From Alitabrizicola rongguiensis (lineage in GTDB: Bacteria > Pseudomonadota > Alphaproteobacteria > Rhodobacterales > Rhodobacteraceae), in the NCBI RefSeq assembly GCF_021491355.1, contig NZ_JAKENF010000005.1, positions 1 to 64,000 of the forward strand: a DNA stretch of 64,000 nt, written 5' to 3'. Below are positions 1-8,176 of the stretch, piece by piece. The notes under the pieces are model-generated. The model saw only the letters and a list, made by a program, of their open reading frames with translations, had not been told where the DNA came from and searched no databases. Position 1 is the stretch's first letter. Each line of letters opens with the position of its first letter. The translations under genes and the position numbers were made by a program.

Positions 1-1
1 C

Positions 2-127
2 CAATCCCTCATCGCCGCAAACTGGAAGGGCCTCTCCGACAAGGCCAGCTTCCAACAGCGACAGACAAACAATCCCATCCTCATCTCAATGGGTATCGAC
101 GACCAGCGCGCCCGCGTCACCGGCTGA
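2..127 (+). CDS. C-terminal fragment of an unidentified protein
   Basis: The frame is open from the window edge to a TGA at 125-127 and gives 41 residues ending in GIDDQRARVTG. It is followed 25 bases later by a strong terminator hairpin, which supports it being the real end of a gene on this strand. I recognise no domain in so short a piece, and the rest of the gene lies outside the window. Confidence 0.5.
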   Translation, partial: QSLIAANWKGLSDKASFQQRQTNNPILISMGIDDQRARVTG

Positions 128-152
128 CGAGGCCGCACGAGGGCAGCAAACA

Positions 153-185
153 GAAAGGGCCCGCGCTGCGGGCCCTTTCGTTTTT
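153..185 (+). terminator. Rho-independent terminator
   Basis: A perfect 12-bp stem (GAAAGGGCCCGC at 153-164, GCGGGCCCTTTC at 168-179) with a 3-base loop is followed by five T at 181-185. It sits between the end of the partial gene on this strand and the convergent end of the nucleoside-binding protein gene. The minus-strand side has only a weak U-run, so it may serve both but is best for the plus strand. Confidence 0.85.
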
Positions 186-200
186 CTGACCGGCGTCAGA

Positions 201-1292
201 TCACTTCGGGATATCGCCGGTGACGCCTTCGACGTAGAAGTTCATGCCCAGCAGGTCGCCATCCGGCGCGGTCTGGCCTTCGGCCAGCCAGGGCGAACCG
301 TCCTGCTTGTTGATCGGGCCGGTGAACGGGTGATAGGTGCCCGCCGCGATCTCGTCGCGGATCTTCTCGGCTTCCGCCTTCACGTCGGCCGGCACGGCCT
401 CGGTGATCTCGCCGATCTTGACCTCGCCGCCGGAAATGCCTTCCCAGGCGTCCGCCTGGGCATAGCTGCCGTCAAGCAGCGCACCCACGCGTTTCACGTA
501 GTAGGGCCCCCAGTTGTCGATGATCGACGAAATCCGCGGGCTCGGCTTGTATTCGGCCATGTCCGACGCCTGGCCGAAGCCCACCACCTTGCCTTCGGAT
601 TTGGCTGCCTCGGCCAGCGGCGCGGTCGAGTCGGTGTGGCTGGCGATGACGTCCACGCCCGAGTCGATCAGTGCCTTTGCGGCATCGGCTTCCTTCGCCG
701 GATCGAACCAGGTGAAGGCCCAGACGACCGTCAGTTCGACATTCGGGTTCGCCTTCTTGGCGTTCAGATAATACGAGTTGATCCCCATGATGACCTCGGG
801 GATCGGGAACGAGGCAATGTAGCCGATCTTGTTCGACTTGGTCATCTTGCCGGCAAGATAGCCCTGCACCGCACGGCCCTCGTAGAAGCGGGCGTTGTAG
901 GTCGAGACGTTCGGATGCTCGCGCTTGAAGCCGGTCGCATGTTCGAACATCACGTTCGGGAACTTGGCGGCGACAGCGTTGGTCGCGTCCATGTAGCCGA
1001 AGGACGTGGTGAAGATGATGTTGCAGCCGCCAAGCGCCATCTGGGTCAGCACCCGCTCGGCATCCGCACCTTCGGGGACGTTTTCCTGCCAGGCGATTTC
1101 GACCTTGTCGCCGAATGCCTTCTGCAACTCGAGCGCGCCCTGATGGTGCTGATAGGTCCAGCCGCCATCGCCGATCGGGCCGACATAGACGAAGCAGGCC
1201 TTCACCTTGTCCATGCCAGCCGCGAAGGCGCCCGAAGCCAGGCTCAGGCCGAGGCCAAGCGCGGCGCTCGCCAGCAATGTTCTGCGAAGCAT
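201..1292 (-). CDS. BMP-family (NupA/PnrA-like) nucleoside-binding protein
   Basis: This is the periplasmic substrate-binding protein of an ABC transporter of the basic membrane protein class, whose characterised members bind purine or pyrimidine nucleosides. The 363-residue product starts with a signal peptide (MLRRTLLASAALGLGLSLAS, cleaved near AFA-AG), followed by a typical BMP start (VKACFVYVGPIGDGGWTYQH) and the family pattern FTTSFGYMDA. There is no lipobox cysteine, so it should be soluble in the periplasm. It is the last gene of the operon ATPase - permease - permease - binding protein. The nearby deaminase gene fits nucleoside or nucleobase use. The exact ligand is inferred, not visible. 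Confidence 0.9.
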   Translation of the reverse strand: MLRRTLLASAALGLGLSLASGAFAAGMDKVKACFVYVGPIGDGGWTYQHHQGALELQKAFGDKVEIAWQENVPEGADAERVLTQMALGGCNIIFTTSFGYMDATNAVAAKFPNVMFEHATGFKREHPNVSTYNARFYEGRAVQGYLAGKMTKSNKIGYIASFPIPEVIMGINSYYLNAKKANPNVELTVVWAFTWFDPAKEADAAKALIDSGVDVIASHTDSTAPLAEAAKSEGKVVGFGQASDMAEYKPSPRISSIIDNWGPYYVKRVGALLDGSYAQADAWEGISGGEVKIGEITEAVPADVKAEAEKIRDEIAAGTYHPFTGPINKQDGSPWLAEGQTAPDGDLLGMNFYVEGVTGDIPK

Positions 1293-1347
1293 CGTGGTAG
1301 TTCTCCCTGTTATGCGGGGGCAGGAGGCCCCCGGTTTTATTGCCCCG

Positions 1348-2280
1348 TCAGCGCGAGGCGTGAAAGTTCTGTCCCAGTGCGGCGGGGGCGTTCAGCGCTG
1401 CCTTGCTGCGGCCGGAGGACATGATGACCAGCACGAGGATCGTGATCAAGTACGGGGCCATCGACAAGTACTCCACCGGGATGGAAGAACCGGCGGCCTG
1501 AAGTCGGAGCTGCAGCACGGTGATGCCGCCGAAAAGATAGGCGCCGAGCAGCACCCGCCACGGTTTCCAGCTGGCGAAGACGACGATGGCAAGCGCGATC
1601 CAGCCGGCGCCTGCGGTGATCCCATCCACCCATTGCGGCACCCGCACGAGGCTGACATAGGCCCCGCCAAGGCCCGCCATCGCGCCGCCGAACATGATGC
1701 AGAGCAGCCGGATGCGCGCGACATTGTAGCCAAGCGCATGGGCGGCGTCGTGGCTTTCGCCGACCGCACGGATGATAAGACCCGTGCGGGTGTAGCGCAG
1801 CACCCACCACACCACGGCCACGATGAGGATCGAGAAATAGACCATCCAGTCATGGCCGAGGAGGATAGGCCCGATGACCGGGATGTCGCCGAGCGGGCCG
1901 AACAATGCACCTGTCGGCGGGGGTTTGACGCCGTTGTACCCCTGACCCATCAGGCTCGACAGGCCCAGGCCGAACATGGTCAGCGCCAGGCCGGTGGCGA
2001 CCTGGTTGGCGAGGAACCCGAGCGTCAGGACAGCAAAGAAGAGGCTCAGCACCGCGCCGCCGATCGCGCCGCCGATGAAGCCCATCAGCGGGCTTCCGGT
2101 CGCGACCGCCACCATGAAGCCGCCGATCGCGCCCATGATCATCATCCCCTCGACCCCGAGGTTCAGAACACCCGACTTCTCCACCACCAGTTCGCCGATC
2201 GCCGCAAGGAGGATCGGCACGGCCGCGACCATGAGCGATGCGATGAGGGTGACAAGGTTGATGCCCGCGATATCCATCAC
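1348..2280 (-). CDS. Nucleoside-type ABC transporter permease (second subunit, NupQ/YufQ-like)
   Basis: This is an integral membrane permease of 310 residues from the RbsC/BPD_transp_2 superfamily. It has many hydrophobic segments and the characteristic stretch near residue 33 (VEKSGVLNLGVEGMMIMGAI). Its ATG overlaps the stop of the upstream permease gene (four-base overlap at 2277-2280), so the two are probably translated together and form the heterodimeric membrane channel for the BMP binding protein. The short 55-base gap to the binding-protein gene shows no strong terminator. Confidence 0.9.
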   Translation of the reverse strand: MMDIAGINLVTLIASLMVAAVPILLAAIGELVVEKSGVLNLGVEGMMIMGAIGGFMVAVATGSPLMGFIGGAIGGAVLSLFFAVLTLGFLANQVATGLALTMFGLGLSSLMGQGYNGVKPPPTGALFGPLGDIPVIGPILLGHDWMVYFSILIVAVVWWVLRYTRTGLIIRAVGESHDAAHALGYNVARIRLLCIMFGGAMAGLGGAYVSLVRVPQWVDGITAGAGWIALAIVVFASWKPWRVLLGAYLFGGITVLQLRLQAAGSSIPVEYLSMAPYLITILVLVIMSSGRSKAALNAPAALGQNFHASR

Positions 2281-3359
2281 GCGACCTCCACGCGGCCGAA
2301 GCGGACGCGATAATTGGTGAACACGTCCACGGCCAGCAGGAAGAACAGGAGCATCCCCTGGAACACCTGGATCGCCGCCGAGGGAAGGCCGAGGTTGGTC
2401 GATGCCATCTCGCCGCCGACATAGGTCAGTGCCATGAGGATCCCCGCCAGCACGATGCCGATGGGATTGAGGCGGCCAAGGAAAGCCACGATGATCGCGG
2501 TGAAGCCGTAGCCTACGTTGAAGTCGATGCTGATCTGGCCGGCGGGACCGGTGACCTCGAAGAGGCCGGCAAGGCCTGCCAGAGCCCCTGACAGGCCCAT
2601 GCAGAGGACGACCAGCCGCTTGGGCGCCACACCGGCGAAGCGCGCCGCGCGGGGGGCCTGACCGGTCAGCCGGATCTGGAAGCCGATGATGTGACGGCTC
2701 AGCAGGACCCAGGCGGCCAGCGCTACCAGAACCGCCGTGACACCGCCCCAGTGCAGGCCCGATCCTGCGATCAGCTCAGGGTTGGCGGCGGCAGGAAAGC
2801 TCGAGAAGTTGCGGCTGCCGGGGAAACCCATGCCTTCGGGGTTCTTGAGGAACCCGGTCGATGCCTTGGCAAGGATCGTCTGCGCGACATAGACGAGCAT
2901 CAGCGAGACGAGGATTTCATTCGTGTTGAACCGCGTCTTGAGGATCGCCGGGATCATCGCCCAGACCCAGCCGCCGAAAGCACCGGCGATCACCATCAAC
3001 GGAAAGATCAGCCGGTTCTCGGTCGGGTAGAAGGCCAGGCCCACGGCGGCGCCGAAGATGGCGCCCATGATGTACTGGCCTTCCGCGCCGATGTTCCAGA
3101 TGCCCGCCCGGAAGCCGAGCGACAGGCCGATCGCGATCAGGATCAGCGGCCCGGCCTTCACCAGAAGCTGGCCACGCAGGTAGAACGCGAACTCGCCAAA
3201 GAGCGGGTCCCAGAAGATCGTCTTGATCACGGCGAAGGGATTGACCCCCATCGCAGCGAACAGGAGCCCGCCAAAGATCATCGTCAGGATCACTGCCACG
3301 ACCGGGGTGGCATAAAGCCAGAACCGCGACGGTATGGGACGTTTCTCGAGCCTCAGCAT
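2277..3359 (-). CDS. Nucleoside-type ABC transporter permease (first subunit, NupP/YufP-like)
   Basis: This 360-residue polytopic membrane protein is the longer of the two BMP-system permeases. It has a cytoplasmic N-terminus, a first membrane segment near residues 15-40, and the family stretch FRAGIWNIGAEGQYIMGAIF near residue 85. It pairs with the downstream permease and with the ATPase encoded 97 bases upstream. The length and the NIGAEGQ motif match the YufP/NupP group, which has an extended N-terminal part compared with YufQ. Confidence 0.9.
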   Translation of the reverse strand: MLRLEKRPIPSRFWLYATPVVAVILTMIFGGLLFAAMGVNPFAVIKTIFWDPLFGEFAFYLRGQLLVKAGPLILIAIGLSLGFRAGIWNIGAEGQYIMGAIFGAAVGLAFYPTENRLIFPLMVIAGAFGGWVWAMIPAILKTRFNTNEILVSLMLVYVAQTILAKASTGFLKNPEGMGFPGSRNFSSFPAAANPELIAGSGLHWGGVTAVLVALAAWVLLSRHIIGFQIRLTGQAPRAARFAGVAPKRLVVLCMGLSGALAGLAGLFEVTGPAGQISIDFNVGYGFTAIIVAFLGRLNPIGIVLAGILMALTYVGGEMASTNLGLPSAAIQVFQGMLLFFLLAVDVFTNYRVRFGRVEVA

Positions 3360-3455
3360 GCGGCGTCTCCTCGGCCCGCGTGATTGGGCTGGCAGGTGAA
3401 TTCGATCAGGTCGGAAGCGGCTTCACAGCCCGCCGACCGCCGGTTGCGGCGCGGA

Positions 3456-4985
3456 TCAGTGGCCATGATGGGCCACCTCCATGCCATGCGCGCCGCCCAT
3501 CATCAGGCCGATCTGGTCGATCGTCAGACCCTCGACCGGGCGTGGCTTCGTCAACCGGCCGGCATTCAGAACGGCGAAGCTGTCGGAAATCTCCAGAAGC
3601 TCATCCAGATCCTGGCTGATGACCACCACGCCGGCGCCCTCGGCAGCGCGGTTCAGGATCGCCTGGCGGATCGCCGCAGCGGCGGCGGCATCCACGCCCC
3701 AGGTCGGCTGGTTGATGACGATGATCTCGGGGCTCTGGTCCAGCTCGCGGCCGATCAGGAACTTCTGAAGGTTGCCGCCCGACAGGGCGCGTGCCGCGAC
3801 ATAGCTGCCCGGGGTGCGCACGTCGTAGTCGCGGATCACCTGCTCGGCATAGGCTTTCGCGCCCGCCCAGTCGATGAAGCCGTGGCGCGTCAGACCCTTG
3901 CGGATCGCTCCGGTCAGGAAGGCGTTCTCGACCAGCGTCATGTCCGGCGCGGCGGCATGTCCGTAGCGGTCCTCGGGCGCGGCCACGAGACCGGTGCGGC
4001 GACGTTCGTTGGGGCCAAGGTCGCCCGCCGCATGGCCCTTGATCCGCAGCTTGTCCGGGGCGACGCGCAACTCGCCAGACAACGCCAGCAGCAACTCGTC
4101 CTGACCATTGCCGGCGACGCCGGCAATGCCCAGGACCTCGCCCCGCGCCACCGTGAAGGTGACCTCCTTGAGCGAGGTGCCGAACGGTATCGGCGAGGCG
4201 ACCGACAGATCGGTCACACCAAGCACCACCTCGCCCTTTTCGCCAGGGCGGCGCTCAGGCGGGTTCAAGGTCGCGCCCACCATCATCTCGGCCAGTTCGC
4301 GGGATGTCTTTTCCTTGGGGACGCAGGTCGCGACCACCTTGCCACGCCGCAAGATGGTCGCCCCGTCGCAAAGCGAGCGGATCTCGTCCAGCTTGTGGCT
4401 GATATAGAGAATGGCGGTCCCTTCCGCGGAAAGCTGCCTCAGGGTGCGGAACAGGATTTCGACCTCCTGCGGTGTCAGCACCGAGGTCGGCTCGTCCATG
4501 ATGAGCAGCTTCGGATCCTGCAGCAGGCAGCGGATGATCTCGACCCGCTGGCGTTCGCCCGCCGACAGATCGCCCACCATCCGCGCGGGATCGAGCGGCA
4601 GGCCATACTCCTCGCTGACGGCACGGATGCGCGCGGCAAGCTCACGCAGCGGCGGCGGGTTTTCCATGCCGAGCGCGACGTTCTCGGCGACGTTCAGCGC
4701 CTCGAACAGGCTGAAATGCTGGAACACCATGGCGACGCCGGCAGTGCGGGCGTCGCTTGGGCGGGCCGGGGTGTAGGCCGCCCCGTTGAACCGCATCTGA
4801 CCGGAGTCAGGTCTCACGAGGCCATAGATCATCTTGACCAGCGTGGATTTGCCCGCGCCGTTTTCGCCGAGAAGGGCATGGACTTCGCCCGGGCGGACGC
4901 TGAAGCCGACATTGTCATTGGCAAGAACGCCCGGGAACCGCTTGGTGATTCCGGTCAGTTCGAGACAGAGAGATGGAGAGGACAT
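3456..4985 (-). CDS. Nucleoside-type ABC transporter ATP-binding protein (NupO/YufO-like)
   Basis: A 509-residue duplicated ATPase powers the BMP transporter. The N-terminal half carries Walker A GENGAGKSTL near residue 40, the signature LSAGERQRVEI near 140 and Walker B LLIMDEPTSVL. The C-terminal half has a degenerate P-loop (GVAGNGQDE) and signature ALSGGNLQKF, as usual for RbsA/MglA-type double ATPases, where only one site is canonical. It is the first gene of the operon. A 17-bp perfect palindrome lies about 80 bases upstream of its start. Confidence 0.93.
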   Translation of the reverse strand: MSSPSLCLELTGITKRFPGVLANDNVGFSVRPGEVHALLGENGAGKSTLVKMIYGLVRPDSGQMRFNGAAYTPARPSDARTAGVAMVFQHFSLFEALNVAENVALGMENPPPLRELAARIRAVSEEYGLPLDPARMVGDLSAGERQRVEIIRCLLQDPKLLIMDEPTSVLTPQEVEILFRTLRQLSAEGTAILYISHKLDEIRSLCDGATILRRGKVVATCVPKEKTSRELAEMMVGATLNPPERRPGEKGEVVLGVTDLSVASPIPFGTSLKEVTFTVARGEVLGIAGVAGNGQDELLLALSGELRVAPDKLRIKGHAAGDLGPNERRRTGLVAAPEDRYGHAAAPDMTLVENAFLTGAIRKGLTRHGFIDWAGAKAYAEQVIRDYDVRTPGSYVAARALSGGNLQKFLIGRELDQSPEIIVINQPTWGVDAAAAAAIRQAILNRAAEGAGVVVISQDLDELLEISDSFAVLNAGRLTKPRPVEGLTIDQIGLMMGGAHGMEVAHHGH

Positions 4986-5618
4986 CGGCGCTCCGTCAGA
5001 TTTTCATGCAAGCAGGACCGTGCTGCACTTTGCGTGAGTGCTTCCGGGGTTGAATAGCCGGTCGCCCTTTGAAGCAGCTTCAAATGATGCGCTGGTAATG
5101 GCCCCGCATCTATCTGGGCACCGCCCTTGCATCGGGACCGTCATCCCCAACCCCCTGTTGTCGTCCGGCCCAGGCGTTGATCGCCAGTGACCCGCAGTCG
5201 ACAGTCGTCTTGCCTTGAAGGCTAGACCGGATTTCCTGCAGCCCACAAGCGATTCAACGGGCATCTGCCGGAATAATCGGCAACCCTAGCGGATAGAAGG
5301 AAGCCCCGGATTTCATGGAGTTTTCAGGCGGAGAGGGGGCCACCGGAGCTGCCCTGGCGCCTGAGGGTTGCAGCCAACTGTCAGGAAAGGCGAGCTTTTC
5401 CGACCCTGGGGATGGGACGATGCCCTCCCGCCGGGGCAGGTCGCGGCCTCGCATCCTTTGCTGCGATGGTCCGCCCGACTGCATAACATTGCGCGCGCCC
5501 GCCCAATTTCCGGGCGGCGGACGAAGCCACGGCCGATCCGCCGCGAACAGGCGGCTTGTCTGGGAAGAAATAAGGTTCGAGAGTCCGAAAGACCGCCGCT
5601 ACGCGAGGGAGCCGCCCG
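4986..5618. other. Divergent intergenic region, no credible gene
   Basis: This 633-base region separates the nucleoside transporter operon (minus) from the deaminase (plus). Short open frames on both strands have no recognisable domain, no good ribosome site and poor codon use, so I regard it as non-coding. It must hold the promoters for both directions; the only clear structure I see is the palindrome at 5068-5084. Confidence 0.6.
5068..5084. promoter_or_regulatory. Perfect 17-bp palindrome upstream of the nucleoside transporter operon
   Basis: TTTGAAGC - A - GCTTCAAA is an exact inverted repeat around a single central base, 83 bases upstream of the ATPase start codon. Size and symmetry fit a dimeric repressor operator; no regulator gene is adjacent, so the cognate protein is unknown. 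It has no following T-run and is not a terminator. Confidence 0.45.
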
Positions 5619-6101
5619 ATGACCGCCACGGAACTTGACCACATAGCCCTCCTGCGCCGCGCCATCGCAGAGTCCCGCAAGGCGCGCGAAGGCGGGGTAC
5701 ATCCTTTCGCCGCGATCCTCGTCGGGCCGGATGGCGAGGTGCTGATGACCCAGCACAATGCCTACATGCCCGACCACGACATGACCGGCCATGCCGAGCG
5801 TGTGCTGATGACCCGCGCCTCGACGACGTTGCCGATGGCGCTCCTGAAGGACTGCACCATCTACACCTCGGCCGAACCCTGCGCGATGTGCGCGGGCGCG
5901 ATCTACTGGGCCGGGCTGAAGCGGGTGGTCTATGGCCTGTCCGAGCACGCAATGAAGCAGATCACCGGCAACCACCCCGAGAACCCGACCCTCGACTTGC
6001 CGTGCCGGGTGGTTTTCGCCGCCGGCCAGCGCGAGATCGAGGTCATCGGTCCGATGCTCGAAGACGAGGCAGCCGCGGTGCATGAAGGGATGTGGGGATA
6101 G
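5619..6101 (+). CDS. Nucleoside/nucleobase deaminase (cytidine-deaminase superfamily)
   Basis: A 160-residue zinc deaminase of the tRNA-adenosine/guanine/cytosine deaminase family. It shows the zinc and proton-shuttle motif HAE at residues 58-60 and the second zinc motif PCAMC at 87-91, followed by the conserved AGAIYWAGLKRVVYG. It probably removes the amino group from a purine or pyrimidine base or nucleoside in the cytoplasm. It is transcribed divergently from a nucleoside transporter, which supports a catabolic role rather than tRNA editing; the family also includes GuaD-like guanine deaminases. The exact substrate cannot be read from the sequence. Confidence 0.88.
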   Translation: MTATELDHIALLRRAIAESRKAREGGVHPFAAILVGPDGEVLMTQHNAYMPDHDMTGHAERVLMTRASTTLPMALLKDCTIYTSAEPCAMCAGAIYWAGLKRVVYGLSEHAMKQITGNHPENPTLDLPCRVVFAAGQREIEVIGPMLEDEAAAVHEGMWG

Positions 6102-6170
6102 GGCGCTCCGCTGCTCCTAGAGAACGGTCAATGACCTTTGGGCTTCCAGTCCGTTCGACCGGCGACAGCC

Positions 6171-6983
6171 TCAGCGGGCGATCAGAACCTCGATCCCGCG
6201 CCGCTCGAACTCCTTCGCGTCGGCGTCGGAGATGCCGTCATCGGTGATGAAGGAATGCAGCACTTCCAGCGAGCCGAGGCGGGTGAAGGAGGATTTGTTG
6301 ATCTTGGAGGAGTCGGCGACGAGATAGACATGCGAGGCCGCTTTGATCATCGCTTCCTTGAGCTGAAGGTCCGCGAAGCTCGGATAGGTCAGGCCCGCAT
6401 CCAGCGCGACCCCGGCGGTGGCGAGGAAGAGCTTGCCCGCAAAGATGTTGCGGAAATACTCGACAGAGCTGTCCCCGGACAGCGACAGTGTAGGCGCCTT
6501 GAACTGCCCCCCCGGCATGTGGACGGCAAATCCCGGCACCGCGCCCAGGATCAGCGCGATGTTCAGGGCATTGGTGATGACAGTGAGGTTCTTCTTGGTG
6601 ACAAGGCGCGTCGCCACCTCGGTCGTGGTGGTGCCGGCATCGAGGATCAGCGTCTCGCCATCCACGACCAGGCTGGCCGCCAGTGCGCCGATCTTGCGCT
6701 TGCGGTCCATGTTCTCCTGATGGTGGAGCGTCATCGATCCGACCTGCGCCGGAACCGAATTCAGGAAGGCCCCGCCATGTTCACGGGTGATCGTGCCTTC
6801 CATCTCCAGCCGCTCGAGGTCCTGCCGGATCGTCGCTTCGGAGACCTGGAACGCGGCGGCGAGTTCGCGGACGCGGGCAGATCCCTCCTCCTGGATCCAT
6901 TCGAGGATCCGGCGGCGGCGCGGCTCGGACAGGAGACCGACACGGGACTCTTCGCGGTCGAGGGCGGCTGGTCTCTGTTGCAC
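6171..6983 (-). CDS. DeoR/GlpR-family transcriptional regulator
   Basis: A 270-residue regulator with an N-terminal winged helix (about residues 18-70: RRRRILEWIQEEGSARVREL, then VSEATIRQDL) and a DeoRC sensor domain that resembles sugar-phosphate isomerases (LILDAGTTTTEVA near 110). Such proteins usually repress a sugar operon and release on a phosphorylated intermediate. It follows the sugar transporter genes on the same strand and probably controls them and the divergent catabolic genes; repeated GAAAGC/TTTTCG boxes in the divergent promoter at 11353-11693 are candidate targets. The start is placed so that a short arm precedes the helix-turn-helix. Confidence 0.9.
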   Translation of the reverse strand: MQQRPAALDREESRVGLLSEPRRRRILEWIQEEGSARVRELAAAFQVSEATIRQDLERLEMEGTITREHGGAFLNSVPAQVGSMTLHHQENMDRKRKIGALAASLVVDGETLILDAGTTTTEVATRLVTKKNLTVITNALNIALILGAVPGFAVHMPGGQFKAPTLSLSGDSSVEYFRNIFAGKLFLATAGVALDAGLTYPSFADLQLKEAMIKAASHVYLVADSSKINKSSFTRLGSLEVLHSFITDDGISDADAKEFERRGIEVLIAR

Positions 6984-7056
6984 GGGTTCTGTCCTGATGT
7001 CCCCTGGAAATGGGCTGTCCGCGATCCTAGTCGTTTTGGGTCTTGCGGCAATGCCC

Positions 7057-8115
7057 CTAGCGTCCGGCCGCCGCCTCCTGTTGCAAGGCGACCCGCGCCT
7101 GCAGCTTCTGCTGGGCCTGGTCGATGACCACGGCGGCGATGATGACGACGCCCTTGATGACCGTCTGCCAGAAGGAGGAGACCCCCATCATGATGAGCCC
7201 GTCCCCGAGGATGCCGATCACGAAGGCGCCGATGATCGTGCCGCCGATCCGGCCGCGCCCGCCTGACATCGAGGTGCCACCCAGCACGGCCGCCGCGATG
7301 GCGTTCAGCTCGAAGGTCTCGCCCGTGGCCGGGTGGCTGGCCTGTAGCTGCGAGGCGATGATGAGCCCGACCAGCGCCGCGCAGAAGCCCGAGAACATGT
7401 AGACGAACATCTTCACGCGGTTGACCTTGACCCCCGAAAGGGCCGCACCACGCTCGTTCCCGCCAACGGCGTAGATGTGCCGCCCTAGCGGCGTGCGGCG
7501 CGAGATGTAGGAGGCAAGAAGCCCGACCGCGACCAGCATCCAGATCAGCACCGGAATGCCCAGGATCGTGCCCGTGCCGATGAAGGCGAACGTGTCCGAT
7601 CCGTAGTCGGGATTGCCGTTCAGGTTCGGAAAGGTCCGCCCGCCCGAGGACAGGAGCGCCGCGCCCCGCGCGACATAAAGCGTGCCAAGCGTGGCGATGA
7701 AAGGCGCGACGTTCAGTCTCGTGATGAGCAGCCCGTTGATGGTGCCGACGAAGATGCCAACCAGCACGGTGATGAGGCTGATCTCGAAGGTGTTGAACTG
7801 GATCGACCAGCCCATCCCGGGATCGATGCCGTACAGCACCAGCCATCCCGCCACCATCGCGCAAAGCCCGACGATGGAGCCGACCGAAAGGTCGATTCCG
7901 CCGGTGATGATGACGAAGGTCATCCCGATGGCGAGGAAGGCATTCAGCGCCACATGCTTGGTCACGATGACGGCGTTGGCCGCGGTCAGGAAGTTCGGAG
8001 CCATCACCGAGAAGAAACCAAGGACGAGGATCAGCGCGACAAAGGTTCTGAGCCTGAGGAGCAGAAGCAGACCCGACGAAGAGGAGGGCGCGGCAGCTGG
8101 GGCGATCGCGGTCAT
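7057..8115 (-). CDS. Sugar ABC transporter permease (RbsC-like)
   Basis: A 352-residue permease of the ribose/xylose class with about ten hydrophobic segments and the family signature GGIDLSVGSIVGLCAMVAGW near residue 65. A good ribosome site (GGGAGG, 6 bases before the ATG) marks the start. It belongs to the operon binding protein - DUF2291 lipoprotein - ATPase - permease. The 61-base gap to the ATPase gene contains the 41-bp repeat at 8131-8171. The substrate is probably a pentose or related sugar handled by the divergent isomerase, kinase and transketolase. Confidence 0.92.
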   Translation of the reverse strand: MTAIAPAAAPSSSSGLLLLLRLRTFVALILVLGFFSVMAPNFLTAANAVIVTKHVALNAFLAIGMTFVIITGGIDLSVGSIVGLCAMVAGWLVLYGIDPGMGWSIQFNTFEISLITVLVGIFVGTINGLLITRLNVAPFIATLGTLYVARGAALLSSGGRTFPNLNGNPDYGSDTFAFIGTGTILGIPVLIWMLVAVGLLASYISRRTPLGRHIYAVGGNERGAALSGVKVNRVKMFVYMFSGFCAALVGLIIASQLQASHPATGETFELNAIAAAVLGGTSMSGGRGRIGGTIIGAFVIGILGDGLIMMGVSSFWQTVIKGVVIIAAVVIDQAQQKLQARVALQQEAAAGR

Positions 8116-8130
8116 GCGAGCCTCCCGGTC

Positions 8131-8171
8131 CGAAATCTCTGCGAAATTTCAGAATTTTCGTAGAAAATTCG
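8131..8171 (-). repeat. Dispersed 41-bp double-hairpin repeat, copy 1
   Basis: Read on the minus strand, this element matches the plus-strand copy at 58483-58523 at 38 of 41 positions. It consists of two small hairpins in tandem: GAATTTTC-TAC-GAAAATTC (perfect 8-bp arms) and GAAATTTC-GCA-GAGATTTC (7 of 8 pairs). Here it lies between the ATPase stop and the permease start of the sugar transporter operon, where it could affect mRNA stability or the ratio of the subunits. Confidence 0.75.
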
Positions 8172-8176
8172 GATGG

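Noticed and set aside
3384-5057. Long plus-strand open frame opposite the nucleoside ATPase gene
   Set aside because: It mirrors the ATPase gene, its product is rich in Arg, His, Ala and Gln without any domain, and the minus-strand frame has complete ABC motifs. Long antisense frames are expected at this GC content.
5004-5484. Small minus-strand frames upstream of the nucleoside transporter
   Set aside because: No domain, no good start context, and atypical composition; they lie in the divergent control region.
5619-6101. tRNA-specific adenosine deaminase TadA
   Set aside because: Shares the zinc motifs, but the divergent nucleoside transporter and the sequence around HAE and the C-terminus fit a nucleobase/nucleoside deaminase better; not fully excluded.
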